From: Glandiceps talaboti
Lineage: Eukaryota; Hemichordata; Enteropneusta; Spengelidae
Assembly (NCBI RefSeq): GCF_964340395.1
Contig: NC_135557.1
Span: 10,547,960-10,611,959 of the forward strand
Direction of reading: 5' to 3'
DNA: 64,000 nucleotides
Of the stretch, positions 1 to 35,909 are shown piece by piece; position 1 is the first letter of the stretch; every line of letters begins with the position of its first letter. The translations under genes were made by a program, and so were the position numbers. The notes under the pieces are model-generated. The model saw nothing but the letters and a program-made list of their open reading frames with translations. It was not told where the DNA came from and searched no databases.

Positions 1-100
1 AGTGTGCTTAACGATTCAATATTTTCTGATTGAATACATAGTTTAACATGTCATTTGAACATCCTTGCTAAATATTGTTAAAATGTGAATTCGTTTTTAG

Positions 101-3100
101 ATACTGTATGGGTTAGGAGGTGTAGGGAAGACAGAGATCCTATGCCAATACATATGGAACCAACGTACTACATACACTGGAGGTGTGTTTGTCCTTAATG
201 GCCAGTCAAACATCTACATGGACTATGGGTTGAAGAAACTACTCAAAGTACGTAGAACATTCATTTATTATCTTGGTTATATGTGTTGACGATTTGACTT
301 TACTGGTACCAAGTGGTGACTTTTTTTTAGTGTTCAATGGTGGCATTTTCTGATACAAAATAGTAGCATTTTCTGGTACCAAAAAGTGACATTTTGTGGT
401 ACTGAGAAATACCATTTGCTGGTACCTAATAGGAATATCTTCTGTTCTGTTCTGTTCTGTTCTGTTCTGAGATGTGTTGTTTTTGGTACCAAGAATTATT
501 GTTTTCTGGTAGCAACATTTTCTGGTGACATTTTCTGGTAGTGGGCATTTTCTGGTACAAAGAAGTAACATATTGTTCTATTATCGATAACTGTCATTTT
601 CTGGTGAAAATGAAAGTGAACCGATATTTGCTGGTACAGAGACATGACATTTTCTTTTAACCAAGAAGTGGCATTTGCAATGACATTTTCTGGTATGGAG
701 AAGTAGCATTTTCTGGTACCAAGTAGTGCCATGTTCTCGTACCGACACGTTGAAGTTTCTGGTATCGAGAAGTGACAATTTCTAATACTAAGTATCAATA
801 ACCAAGAAGTAAAATTTTGTACTAGTATCGCAAATGGGTGCATTTTCTGGCGACACAGGGCATTTTCTGCTACCAAGTACTGCCATTATTGGTTGGTTCC
901 AAAAAGTGGCATAGTATAGTCATAACTGTATTGACAACAATAGAAATTCTAAAACTATAAGAATGTTGCTCCTATATGTCCTTCAACAGCTTTGTGTTAG
1001 TTTTTCGTCATCACAAAAAAAATGTGGTAGGCTTGCATTGTTCATTCTCTTTATATACGTATCACTTTCAATTCTATTAATTTTCTATTATCGTTGTCAG
1101 CTAATTGAAAAATAATAACACATAGACATACTCCATTCCCAACATGCACTCAGAGTGTCCATTCCACGTACTATATCATGTATGTTTACTAAACAGTTGT
1201 TTCAAATCCACATGTAGACCGTCAAGGTGGATTTGGTGGACGAAGAATTCACGCCACGTCACATAAGGAGAGCTGCATTGGCATGGTTACACAAAAACGA
1301 AGACTGGTTGCTGGTCATAGATAATGTCTATGACCCGGAACTAATTAAGATGTACTTCCCCGATGAACCACCATTACAAGATGGCCATGTAATAATTACA
1401 TCACGGATCCGGTCTGGCTGGAACAGCTGGTACAATGCCATTATGACGCACGTGTACTTCCTGTCACCAGAAGACTCGGCGGTATATCTACTACAACAGA
1501 AAATGTCAGTACCTGGAGAAACACCATGCTCATGTGAGGCTGCCGAGAAAACCATGGCTACACTGAAGAAAGAAAACCTGGAGGAATACAAAGCACTACT
1601 CTGGCTTGGCGATGAGGGCGCTCTACATGGTCTGCCACTGGCACTGTACCAGGCTAGTAGATATATCCAGCTGTCTGGAGTTTCATTCCAAAGATACAAG
1701 AACCTGTATTTCAAGTGCAGACTCGATGTATTCCAGAAAAGCAAGACCGATCTTTTAGAAACGTGGCTCAAGTTCCATGATCTGGATCCAAGCTTAGTAG
1801 CAGCACTCAGAGGTGTGGTTGGATCGAATACATTGCTACTGAAAACCTTGTCCGATGACCAACTTAAGGATTTCATGAGTAACCAACAACTGGTTGAGTT
1901 TAAGAAAGCCCGGGCAGACACAGATCAGGGAGAGTTTGTCCATATGGTAGATCCAAGTAAAGACAATATACTGACAACATGGAAGATGAACTATGACCAG
2001 CTGTGCAGGGATAAGGTAGCTAAAGAGTTTCTACATCTCTGTTCGTGTTTGTCCTCACGGGTACAAGTCGCCTTGTTGGTGGACGGAGCCAAGTATCTGA
2101 ACCCGAGTGACCTAAAGGATTATGTCCTCGCTAAGCACAGGAGTGGTAGAGAGGGTAGCTGTACCGAAACAACCCAGAGAATCCTAAAGCTGTTTCAAAA
2201 GCTTCAGCAGTTTTCCTTTGCTGATATAGCCGTCGGTCAATCTGATGATGTGAGGGATACAGGCACCTTGAACAGGCTTGGTGCATTTGTCATCCCGCAT
2301 CTCGTCAAACAAGTGGTGTTCTTAGAACTTGCTGGACAGGATGACAAAATCCAGAGTTTGAACAATGCAATGAATATGCTCGAGAAATTGTTCCCTAAAC
2401 TTGAAGATGTCCAAGCTGACAAAGTTGATATCCTGTACAGTGAAGCAGTGCGCGATCGCCATTCTATTATAGCTTTCCACACTGTAGCGCTGGGTCGACA
2501 AATGCAGTCCTTGGAAGAAGATGACATAACTGATTTGAATAACACCAACGCTATCTTTACATCTGTGGGTACCTACCTTCGTCGATTAGGACGTGCACGT
2601 GATGCAAAATCACTATACAAGTTGATGGCTACACTTAGTGAATGGCGTAAGCCACAAAGACATGAACAGCTGGCAGAAGGTAAGAATAACATGAATTACC
2701 TCATTTTCAAATGAGTGAAAGAGAGTATACGACATATGTCACATACATATTGTATTAGTATGCGTTTCTACAGTTGTATACACTTTTTCAACACAAACAG
2801 TTTTAGAAAGCTGTATCTGAAGGTTTCATCCTTTTACTAAGGATTTCATCTGTAGACTGAAGCAATAGACCTTTCCAACCTTTGCCATGGTGGCGCTCTA
2901 CTTCCTGTCTGTATGTACCTTTGGGTATACATGGTATAGGTTACTTGGTTAATTATAGAGCACTGTTGCTTTCCCCGATGTCTGGACAATGGGAAACACA
3001 TCCCTGATTTACACTTCTACAGAATACCAGGGGACAAAGCTCTTAAGAAACGGTACTATGAGGTGATGATACCCCTGATGTGAGCGAGGGCGCTAGCTCT

Positions 3101-6100
3101 TCTAAGTTTCCTGTTTGCAGTCTGGAATGGCCTATTACTATACACAAAGACGTAGGTGTTAATTACTAGTTTGAAAATTCATACCACTCACTCCCTTGCC
3201 TAATGAGTGATGTGAACACCTGGTCCTAAGTATGTGAAAGATTAACCCTTTTTTTTTCTATATTAGGTAAAGATTGAATTCTCAAACAGCTACTTAACAC
3301 TGTTTTAGTATATAGTAATTGTTTCAATCTGCTGATGAAGTCCATTTTTACGAAAGCATCAGGTACAGCTATTTAAACGACTTATGTGGAAATTGGAAAG
3401 TTTATACGACGTTAGTAATGGCTAATATCACATAATTTAACTTGCATAGAATTATAGATTACCTACTTTGTATCGGCATACTTTTCAAAACATAAATTGT
3501 AGGATACACATTACAAGCACATTTTTTATATAATTATCAGTACAATGAAACGGCAAATTGTTATCTTTGATATATCACCCATTTCACAATGCTGATTTAT
3601 GTAAAACTTGAGTATTTTTAAAATTATTTTATAACTTATCATGATTTTGATATTATAAACCATTTTATATGCAAAGAGCTGAGATATCTCGGAAAAGTGA
3701 ACTAAGAGTTGAACCAATTCAAGAAAGCGATCGACTTCTTTAGAAGAAGCATTAAACTCCGTGAGAAGCTGTATGGAGAACAGGATATTAAAGTGGCTTA
3801 TGGTAAGATAATCTTTCATCAGATTTAGAAGATAAATGAAAAAAATCGAATGGATTAATATTTTGATCTTTTGCTGTTGACTATGTAAGACTTACAAATA
3901 TCACATATAACTTATATATTGTGAAGAAAATAATAAAAATGATATTAGTTTTTTATATAGCGCTTTCCCACTTTGTGATCAAAGTGCTTTACAATTATTA
4001 CCCCTGGCACTGACCTATAGCGGCACAACATACCATCATATTTCAACTCCACAGGGAGCATAAAATCCACTGCATCATTTTTTAAGCGCACCGGATTAAG
4101 ACATTTACATTGCAATCTTTATCCGACCAGGTCCCCAATTATCCAGCTGGGTTGACCGAGGCACAATCATGGTTCAAATCAGGCCCAAGGAATTTAACCA
4201 TTCAGAAACAACGGGTAGCGATGGGGCTCGAACCTGCAACCTGCAGATTCCAAGACGGCCATTCTAACCATTCTGCCATCAATGTGGCTCCCTTTAAGTA
4301 AGACATCACTTCTGTCACCAGGCAGATAATATCAATCATGTTAGTATTAAGATGGGGAGAGTCTGGTGTTATTACAAACTATATCATTAGTATACGTTCA
4401 TTTTTGTTTTCAAATTCGATCATGTTTTAGGAAACTGTCTGTAGTTTAATTACTAGAATAACGTTGTCTGTTTACGACAAACTATAAAGAAAGGAAAACG
4501 AGGGCTAAAATTGGTGTTTAAACATTACGAGTATAGACAATGCCCTAACCTTGCAATGTTTACCATATTATGTAAATTAACAATGAAAATGTTTTGTTTT
4601 TTTACTTTTTATCCAGCAATGCAGGGACTGGGCAGAATACTGCAGAATAATGTCGAACACATGGGTGATGAAGAGAAGAGAAATGAAGTTGAGAAACTGT
4701 TGACAAACACTCTGGATAGAAAACTGAGATATTACGAAGAGACTGGAGAACAAGACCATTACAGTGTTGCCCATGGTAGGTATCGTCCCTTTGAACTAAG
4801 CAAAACGCGAAGTTCGCCATACATACATACATACATACATACATACATACATACATACATACATACAACCATACAAACATACATACATACATACATACAT
4901 ACATACATACATACATACATACATGCATACATGCATACATACATACATACATACATACATACATACATACAATGATTTCTTCCCGCTTTCTTAATTACAC
5001 AGCCTACCACCAACTGGGTCGGTTTTACCAAGACACAGGAAGATTTGCAAAAGCGCAAGAATATCTCATTATATCCTTTGAAATGAGAACTCGGTATTGG
5101 CAGAGAAAGTATGGTACAACAGAATCCGTGGATATTGCTGTGGGAATGACAAACCTAGCTAGGAATTATCTCATTAGTGACAAAGACCTCAGAAAAATGG
5201 ATGAAGCCACGGAAATGCTTTTGAAAGCACTTAAGATGAAATACGACAGGATGCCAAATTCCTTTGAATCATACCAACTTGGTAGGTATTAAGTCCAAAG
5301 GAAAATTCTGAAGTTTCAGGAATGAGAATATCTCACAAATGGTATTTAGCTACTTAGTAGTATTTTAGGTGCATATACAAACACATGACGTGATAAAATC
5401 AGACCTGGCACACACATGTACACACATTCAGGTGTACAGGCACACAGGTACTATCATATGTAGTAATGACAGACCGTGACGTGCCTGTGCGCACATGAAT
5501 GTATCGGCAGTGTACCCACAGGACTGTATACAGTAATGTAGCCACATCTGTTAACAGGCCTGTGGCTACAGCTCTGTTACAACCCAGTGTCGTCATTGCT
5601 GACACAGAGCTGTACCACAGGAATGTTACAGGGTCAGCACAGGACATGGACAAAAAATTTATTTGGATGTATAAGCTCAATTAATGTCCCCTTTTCTGGA
5701 CTTTATCTTTTATAGACAGGTAATGGGTTGTTATAGCGAAATATTATGACACGTCACCAGTATCATAAATTACACTGTGAGTATTATCTATCTAGTCATA
5801 TCTCCTTAACGCTATACCAAAGAATTTTACAGTGTTTACAGCTAATCCCTACGATGGTGAATTGTATATTGCAGCTCTATATTACTTGGCAGCTGTTTAC
5901 CGAGAGAAAGGTGATATCGAAACATCGCAGAAATATCTGTCCCAGATAGAAATGGAAGACTATATTGAGAAGTATAAAAACACTGCAAACGAAACAAAGT
6001 ATGCTTTAGGTAAGATAGGTGAATGGACTTGTTCATTTACAGGTTATTAGCAGATGGACAATCACACTTGGATTAGAACCAACCATTCCCTAATCCCTCA

Positions 6101-6566
6101 TTTTCATAACTTTACCAGACATATCATTTTCTAAACTTTAATATACTAATCCGACACGAGACTTAATTGAAGTTACAATAATCAAAACTCACGTGGCTCT
6201 CTAAACAAGGTGACAGTGTCCATTTGTTTTATACAAAATACTTGTTACAGTGCCCACACTTCACAACTTTATGTATGTATGTATGTATGTATGTATGTAT
6301 GTATGTATGTATGTATGTATGTATGTATGTATGCATGCATGCATGCATGCATGCATGCATGCATGCATGCATGTATGTATGTATGTATGTATGTATGTAT
6401 GTATGTATGTATGAATGTATGTATGTATGTATGTATGGGGTGAGTTGGGTGGAGGTGCGGATTCAAGTGTATAATAATCGTTGTTGACAGAAATGTCTTA
6501 TATTAAACTATTTTTGCATATTTTTTTCTGACAGTTTATCCATCAGAGAAGACAATCTGGATGTAA
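101..6566 (+). CDS. NB-ARC ATPase with C-terminal TPR repeats (5' end outside window)
   Basis: Seven exons join in phase: 101-247, 1218-2679, 3707-3802, 4617-4775, 5003-5281, 5842-6009 and 6535-6566, giving 780 codons plus TAA. The first visible exon encodes the P-loop GLGGVGKT (110-133). The large exon begins TVKVDLVDEE and carries Walker B as WLLVIDNVYD (1305-1334), an RNBS-B-like HVIITSRI (about 1387-1410) and GLPLAL (about 1629-1646). Together these are diagnostic of NB-ARC STAND ATPases. The following exons encode helical repeats of TPR type, for example FKKAIDFFRRSIKLREKLYG, AYHQLGRFYQDTGRFAKAQE and LAAVYREKGDIETSQKYL. In related animal proteins NB-ARC is the nucleotide-driven oligomerisation switch and TPRs sense or scaffold. 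The N-terminal effector domain, which would name the protein, lies upstream of base 1. The short last exon is the least certain. Function is not known; an innate-sensor role is inference. Confidence 0.85.
300..900. repeat. Degenerate tandem repeat in NB-ARC gene intron, with (TTCTG)n
   Basis: The intron between the P-loop exon and the main NB-ARC exon holds many imperfect copies of a 20-30 base unit built on CATTTTCTGGTACCAAGAAG. A run of about six TTCTG units lies near 440-468. ORFs called here on the minus strand are readings of the repeat. Confidence 0.8.
3945..4296. repeat. Dispersed SINE-like repeat, copy 1
   Basis: About 350 bases in an NB-ARC gene intron resemble 17160-17390 along most of their length: GCTTTACAAT-like start, GGGAGCATA, GGATTAA, CCCAGCTG and GAGGCACAATCRTGGTTCAAA. 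The far end reads like a tRNA-type B box (GGCTCGAACC). Two copies at unrelated loci indicate a transposed element. The SINE assignment is inference. Confidence 0.55.
4818..4970. repeat. (CATA)n microsatellite next to a splice acceptor
   Basis: About 150 bases of CATA units end 32 bases before the TPR exon starting at 5003, so the array lies in the branch-point region of that intron. Confidence 0.95.
6270..6437. repeat. (TATG)n/(CATG)n microsatellite
   Basis: TATG units flank a block of self-complementary CATG units at about 6333-6372, in the last intron of the NB-ARC/TPR gene. Confidence 0.95.
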
Positions 6567-6921
6567 GGGCAAGCATAATTAAAGTGGCCAATCAGATGCC
6601 ACGTATGAAATGAAGTACACGGATTGCAGATACACATGTCGATATTAGCACATGCGCATAGTATTATAAATATTTGTAATAGTCGGTATAGTATATACAT
6701 TTGATATTTGTGTGATGTGTTCGTGTATTTTCCCCAAATATTTAATCAAGGCATACATATTAGTAAGGTCGGATATACACTTTCTGTAAGTTACATGTGA
6801 CTGCATTTCTTATAGTGGTAGATTGAAGTATATAGCAATGCCCGCTTGTGTCATACTAGTTGAGAATACAACGTATTACTGATTGTTTAGTGTTTTTTTA
6901 TATCTCCTTGAGTTTGTCTTG

Positions 6922-6927
6922 AATAAA
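6922..6927 (+). terminator. Polyadenylation signal of the NB-ARC/TPR gene
   Basis: An AATAAA hexamer lies about 355 bases after the TAA at 6564-6566, in A/T-rich sequence. It is the first good signal downstream of the last exon. Confidence 0.5.
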
Positions 6928-7289
6928 AAATTATAAAATATACCATTGTTTGTATGGAGTGTCGCTATACTTATTTACATGGTAAGAAAAGGGAGCACTT
7001 ATTCATGAAATCAACTGAAACATTTTGTTATCAGTATTCACAGCTTTCGTCTCTGTAAAAAAAATAATCACTTCACGAAAATATTGTAGTAGAACCCATA
7101 AAATGTAAAGTATATTAAAGATGATTTAGTTTCTCTCGGTATAATTTAGATTTATATGGCCTTGACTACTATATAATTAACTTGCATTTAAACACTTTTC
7201 ACCTTGTATCGTTCAATATTATCTTTTACATTTGTGTGTATTCAGTTTGTAATATAACCCCTCTACTAAGCTAGCGTGAACCACTTTAT

Positions 7290-7460
7290 TAGTCAACCTG
7301 GCTTTCTTGTTACCCTGCCTGAATTTCTTGTTGGTCTGCCAGGCTATCTTGTTAGCTTGCCTGGCTTTCGTGTTAGCCTGCCTGGTTTTCTTTCTTGTTA
7401 CCCTGCCTGGCTATCTTGTTAGCTTGCCTGGCTTTCTTGTTACCTTGCCTGGCTGACTTG
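7290..7460. repeat. Minisatellite with ~20-base units
   Basis: About eight imperfect units of the form CTTGTTAGCTTGCCTGGCTT follow one another. Confidence 0.7.
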
Positions 7461-7537
7461 GTCACATTTGCATGGTCTATATTCTATACAAAACCCTATC
7501 CAATTTTAATAGTATCACATGGTCGTTCAATGTGATC

Positions 7538-7763
7538 AAAATCTGATGTGATGAAAGCGTCTAGATGTCTTTATTTACCTCTATTGCCATGCCTTTAATT
7601 TGTATCATTTAGATTTGTTTTGTTCCTGGTGATCGCCACCTTCCCACATCTGTTCGTGTCTGTTGGGAAGGCGGTGATCACCCGGAACAAAATAAAAACG
7701 ACACAAAACGATGGAAATGGAGGTAAGTAAAGACATCTAGCCGCTTTCACCACATCATATTTT
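7538..7763. mobile_element. Foldback (MITE-like) element
   Basis: The left arm 7538-7645 and right arm 7656-7763 are imperfect reverse complements around a loop of about 10 bases. Matching stretches include GATGTGATGAAAGCG against CGCTTTCACCACATC, and GGTGATCGCC against GGCGGTGATC. There is no coding capacity, so it would be a non-autonomous element. Confidence 0.7.
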
Positions 7764-8533
7764 AATTAGATTGAGGATAGTTGTACTGTCTCACGAGCTG
7801 CGCCCAATGTCTGTTATAAATTGCCAGTGAAATTATTGGAAAACAAAACTGACGTAATAAATATGCATTTAGAAGAACTAAAACATTTTAATTCTCAGTT
7901 AGATCTGCAACTTGTAAATATACAATGACTCTGGAGTTTAATAAAGGCAAAATACTACAATGTGCAACTTTTAAAAAGTAAAGTCAGTTTCAACGAACTT
8001 TCATCGAATTTATACTTTGCAATGATTGGTTGAAAATAGCGGTTTATTGTAATTGTTTCAATGATAACAATGTCATCCAAACTCGTGAAAAATCGTGCTT
8101 ACTGTATCAATGTAATTGTTATAAAAATGAATTTCGATATTTTTTGCAATGAATTCGATATAAGAATCAATCAGATAACTTAACTTATTATTTGTCAAGG
8201 TCGTCATAACAACATAATTCACCCCTAAACAAAGACTATTTGATAAAGTCAACTTCTGAATGTCTACACAATTGAATCATCTCTGGAGTGACGTCAATGT
8301 TTATGGAACTTTGCAGTTTGAAATTAATTTATATGCAGAATATTAGAATACCGAGATTGATAGGTTACCATGGTTATTTTCAAATAAAGCATTGGAAATA
8401 CGTTCAGGAGGAAAGAAATACCGAGTTCAAATAAGATTAAGTCATGTATGAATTCCTGCTAACTTAGGGAGTCCACAGCATGTGCAATAGTTTGAATACT
8501 ATTTGAACGCAATGTGAATGGCGTTCCCTTAGT

Positions 8534-8543
8534 TTTATTTATT
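8534..8543 (-). terminator. Tandem polyadenylation signals of the Munc13-like gene
   Basis: Reading the minus strand, AATAAATAAA lies about 340 bases beyond the TGA at 8882-8884. It is the nearest canonical signal. Confidence 0.5.
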
Positions 8544-8881
8544 TTACATAATTCCAGACATAATTTATACATATTTTGTATTTCTAACCATGAAGCAGGT
8601 GCCGCTTTGGTGTCAAACGTTATGCTATGTATTCCAGCTAGAGAACTGTTTGTTCTATTCCTAGCTCTACATATAAGTGACACGGTATTTAAAGGATGTG
8701 TATCTATACAATCATAAAGTTGTACTTAGGAGGATTCAATGATTTCGAGACGTGTCTTGTATGCACACGTGTTGATATAATTCATTGGTATGTCGACAGG
8801 AACAGTTTGTTACATCATTCTTGGATTGATCTACAGTTACTTTGTCCTTTTAGTCAGGACCCAATGATCCAAATAGTCTGT

Positions 8882-31355
<22,474 letters not shown>

Positions 31356-31359
31356 CTGG

Positions 31360-31515
31360 CAGTGGATATGGGTGGTTGAGAAACAAAATAATGCAACATT
31401 TTTTTTAGCTTTCTTAAATCTTTAAGGAGTAGGGACAAGAGAGGGTGAAAGAAAGAAAGAAAGAGACAGCCAGACAGACAGACAGCCAGACAGACAGACG
31501 GACGAACGGACGGGC

Positions 31516-31567
<52 letters not shown>

Positions 31568-34500
31568 GGACGGACGGACGGACGGACGGACGGACGGACG
31601 GACGGACAGACAGACAGACGGACGGACAGACGGACATGAAGGAGACACGGACAAACAAACAGGGACAAAGACAGAGGGACGGCCAGACAGAGACAGACAT
31701 GCGTGCACGAACATACATACATACATACATACATACATACATACATACATACATACATACATACATACATACATACATACAGACGCACAAAGTGACAGAG
31801 AAGGAAACGAATACATGCATATTGACTGGTGTATGGGTAGGCAGACAGATCTAGATAGAGTTAACGTTTGGTAGAAACAGAGACGTTATTTTGAAAGTAA
31901 TAACGCACATTCATACTTGAATATACAGTTAAACAATGGTCCACCCAATGATAGAAATTTACAGAGAAACCGAAAAGAAAACCAGGATCCACATATACGC
32001 GAGTGTTGTGTTTCGTGTGTTCACACAAACCTTGTGTCAACAACTTAAAGAAATGTAGCTGTTTGCAGAGTTCCCCAGGGCATGGTCATAATGTATATGC
32101 TAATGAGGTACTTTGGAATAGAATAGAATCTTTATTACTTCTGCAATGAGCGTTTATGGCACTGCGGGTCATTAATTCGACAAAAGGCGAAGGTCCGGGA
32201 ATGCACTTTGGTTCATCCATGTACATTATTCTTTGTAAACTACCCCTCACTTCGTGACTGTTCCACTTTTTCACTTAAGCTTGTTACTCGTTGACGGTAA
32301 TTAATGTTATATGCAACAAACGTCGCTTGTTGAATTTTCTGTTATGAATTGTAGGTAAAATAAACGAAAGTGCTCGTATAAGCTCAGACTAGACAAGCAT
32401 GCAATTAACTTCGCGTGATGACTTTCCGGGAGGTCATAACATGTCAATTTGTTCGAGGTTCAGAGATGACCTTCTGATCTCGTGTTGTTAAATTGAGTAT
32501 TGAAATGGGCTAATGTTTTGAATAATTGTAACACTTGGGGAAATTGTTGTCACTCACTATGTAACTTGGAGTCGTAAATAAACAAACTTTGATATAATAT
32601 TGTTGGCATGTGTATGTATGAATGAATGAATGAACGAACGAACGAACGAACGAACGAACAAATAAACGAATAAAGGAATTAATTAATTAGTTATTTGATT
32701 AATTAATTAATTAATTAATTAATTAATTTATAATTATTTGATTAATTAATTAATTAATTAATTAATTAATTTATAATTAATTAATTAATTATTTATTTAT
32801 AATTAATTAATTAATTAATTAATTAATTAATTAATGACTACGTTTGGGCATCATATGTGTTTGGAATACCATTACAAATTTACATGTAATTATCATATAT
32901 ATTTGACACCGTTGGAGAGACTCTAAATAAGCTTATGAATATATATATGTATGATTTGGACGAGTTTATTGATAACCAATTAATGTGTGCGTAGTTGCTT
33001 AAAGAATAGCTCTGGATGTATATGTTACGAGGGTCGACACGCCTTTTGGAACCTGGTTGTAATTGTGTAGTGGTCATTTTTTTTCAAAACAACGTACTGG
33101 TTTCGAACACCTACGGAGAGAGGGCTGGCCCAGGAGATGACACCGTCCAAAACTTTCTCATTATGTCAATATTAGTGTGTAGTGTACCACAGTATCCTAA
33201 GCTGTTACCAGTTAGGCACCACTCCAAAACGGGAGGTTACAATATCGATAAACTGCAGAGTTGCAGTTGAAATTACGTGCGTGCACCACGGAACGACATC
33301 ACATTCTGGTCCCAGTCACTAATTTGCATAGCCTGCGGGCTAGCGAACTCAACTGATAGCAAACCGAACTGTGTGATGCAGTCACCAAAACATGCTTTTA
33401 TCTTCGCAGTGATCATCCCAAACCACAAAGTCTAGCAATCGATGGCACATCTAATTTCATAGTGTACGTTAGAGGTGTTTTGAAGGCTAGCATATTTTCA
33501 TTTTAATTTTCAGTGGTCAAGAACGAAGTTAGTGTAATATTGCATAGATTGTTGTTTCCCAGGTCTACATACTAAATATAACAACCTTTTGACTATATAT
33601 TCCAACCTGTAAGGAGAAAAGAGAAATGAGGACATCGAGTCACGATCCTGTATAAACTCCTTTGTACGTCTTGCTGTTTTGAATAATCAGCTCGTTGCCA
33701 ATTGGCTGTTCGAAACTACGCCTATGTAAAGAAAGCTCCTGGAAACAATCACTAATTAAATATGGGCCACTAAAGGTGAAATCAATTCCAGTATTAGGTT
33801 GACAGTTTGACACAATGAAAATCCAGTTGTATTGGAAATCGTACATGTAGACTCACCAGGAAGCAGTCGAGAACGTTTGGCAATCCATGGTTCAGGGTTT
33901 AGTGAGGGATGTGCTTCTGGTTTTGAAATGCAGCGGTCGTCTGACGTCATTAGCCACCGCCTCATTCTCAGCCAATCAGCAGTGAACAGAGGATTTTATA
34001 CAGCACTCGCTAGTTGTAAAGGTCATTTTTTGCCCCAGTGATAGTGTATAACTTAATTTGGCACCTAGTCTTCATGCAGGTATGTTTTTGTCGAGCAAAT
34101 GTGTATGTTTTGTTCAAATTTGAAAGGTTAATGAAAGAAGATGTCCCCGATGTCCACCCTTCTAATATTTATACTAGTATATGTAGCTAGGATGCATGAC
34201 GTGTAAATGAAGAGAGTAAATGCTGCTAATCGGGGATTACTGTCCGCCACGACTCAATGTGTATGCAGTGTAATAAAACAACCAACTTTAGACTTACGGA
34301 AATTTCTGCGTCATCACTCGCCGTGGGTTTGCTCTCTGGAAAGTGTGTCGCCATTTCTCAGAGTGTTTTAGGTAACATCCCTAAATTCATGTCAACACTG
34401 CAACGAAATGCATGTAATGAATGTCTGTTCGAATGTTGGTATCGCGTAGTGCTTGCCTCACCTAACCACCCACTCGCCCGCCAGCCCCCACCCTTTCAAA

Positions 34501-35600
34501 TCTCTACATACAGGTACATATTAGATTAGATTTGACTTTTTGCAATTGCCCGCAAGGTGGTAATATTGTTCGCGCAGAAAACCGGCTAAGTCATTCATAA
34601 CCTAGCTGCTTGATCTCGTGTGTTAATTATTTCGATACAATACGACAAGCGACCGAAGGTCGCTTTCTGGGGTGGAACACTTGCCCTCACAGCGCACTTC
34701 GTTCGCGCAACGCACTTTGTTCGATTATCGTATCGGAAGAAAGCCTGAACGTCTACCCAACGAGTACTCTACCAGTTGATAAATATCATAAGTCAACATA
34801 TACATATAAACATGTAGTTGGAATACTATTGTAAGTATATCTCATCGTAATGCAAGACACGTATAAGCTACGCAGCACATGAAGTCGCAGACACTGTTCT
34901 TTCCAAAAACATACCCACCACCTTTGTCGATAGTCAACGACTCTGTCTTGTTGACGGACAAAACGACTCACGTTGTCGCGTACGTATGTTAGGGCACAGA
35001 TAAGTAATTATCTGTGGTTAGGGTCACGGGTGGAATGATACACAAAGAAGCCCAAGTGCTGATAGCAGTTCTGAAGGTTGTGTATGTCTGCAGGTACACA
35101 ACAAATGTCTGTAGGCAGTGTGACAGTGTGTTCGGATACAATGAGCAGCGATAGTGTAGTTATTATTCACTTAGATACATATTACCATTGAAGTACTAAT
35201 ACTAGTTTCACCGATGGTAATACTTCCATGAAATAACCATGTCCAGCTGTTTGAAAAGGAGTGGAAAACTTTGCGACAGAAAGTTTCTAAAACTAAGTTA
35301 GTAGATCCGAAGTCCTACCTTGATAAGGGTTAGCATATGTACATGTATATACCACAGAAGTTGGTCTCTGCTAGTTACGAATTGTCTGGTGCGTATAACG
35401 CTTCTTCCCTCCGTCGCTTGACCACATTCTGAACGCTTTTTTTTGCGAAGAGGTCATCACTCTATTCTCGTTTATGTATACCTTTTGTGTTAACTGACCC
35501 AAATCGTATACGTGTTTACCTTTCAATTCTCTGACCTGAATAGTAGCACATGTACTAATAGCTTTCACTTTAATATTCAAAGTAGATAGTCTGAACCTGT
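31360..35600. other. Spacer; may hold the first exon(s) of the Munc13-like gene
   Basis: The stretch contains CAGA/CGGA tetramers (31445-31641), (CATA)n (31710-31781), (GAAC)n and (AATT)n (32618-32836), and a relative of the 50740 palindrome arm (33005-33057). The Munc13-like protein should have several dozen residues before the first assigned exon, so a start exon is expected here, but I could not recognise it. Confidence 0.5.
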
Positions 35601-35760
35601 TCAACAACGTTTCGCTGCTTACTCTAGCGAGCATGCCTCCTATCGCTTGACAAAACATTAATGACTGCCAGTAACTACGACGCTTAGGTACAATTATGTA
35701 CGTCAGCATCCCTGTAGGAAGTGTTATATTTTATAATTATCAAACATATAAAAGTACATC

Positions 35761-35875
35761 TGTATGTATGTATGTATGTATGTATGTATGTATGTATGTA
35801 CATTTTGTATGTATGTATGTATGTAGGTAGGTAGGTAGGTAGGTAGGCAGGCAGGCAGGTAGGTAGGTAGGTATG

Positions 35876-35909
<34 letters not shown>

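Larger units (their letters stand above)
6950..8530. other. Spacer between NB-ARC/TPR gene and Munc13-like gene
   Basis: The two genes converge here. The stretch holds a GCCTGGCTTTCTTGTTA-type tandem repeat (about 7290-7460, units near 20 bases) and a foldback element (7538-7763). No coding exon was recognised. Confidence 0.6.

Noticed and set aside
5500-5580. Short inverted repeat TGTAGCCACA / TGTGGCTACA in an NB-ARC gene intron
   Set aside because: The arms are only about 10 bases, within chance for a 64-kb window; not a transposon signal.
8459-8683. Minus-strand ORF containing LICRARNRTNSSLAG
   Set aside because: It lies between the stop codon and the polyadenylation signal of the Munc13-like gene and shows no recognisable domain; probably 3' UTR and beyond.
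32086-32274. Minus-strand ORF with CIPGPSPFVELMTRSAIN as a start exon of the Munc13-like gene
   Set aside because: There is no similarity to the family N-terminus, and no donor in phase with the first assigned exon was evident.
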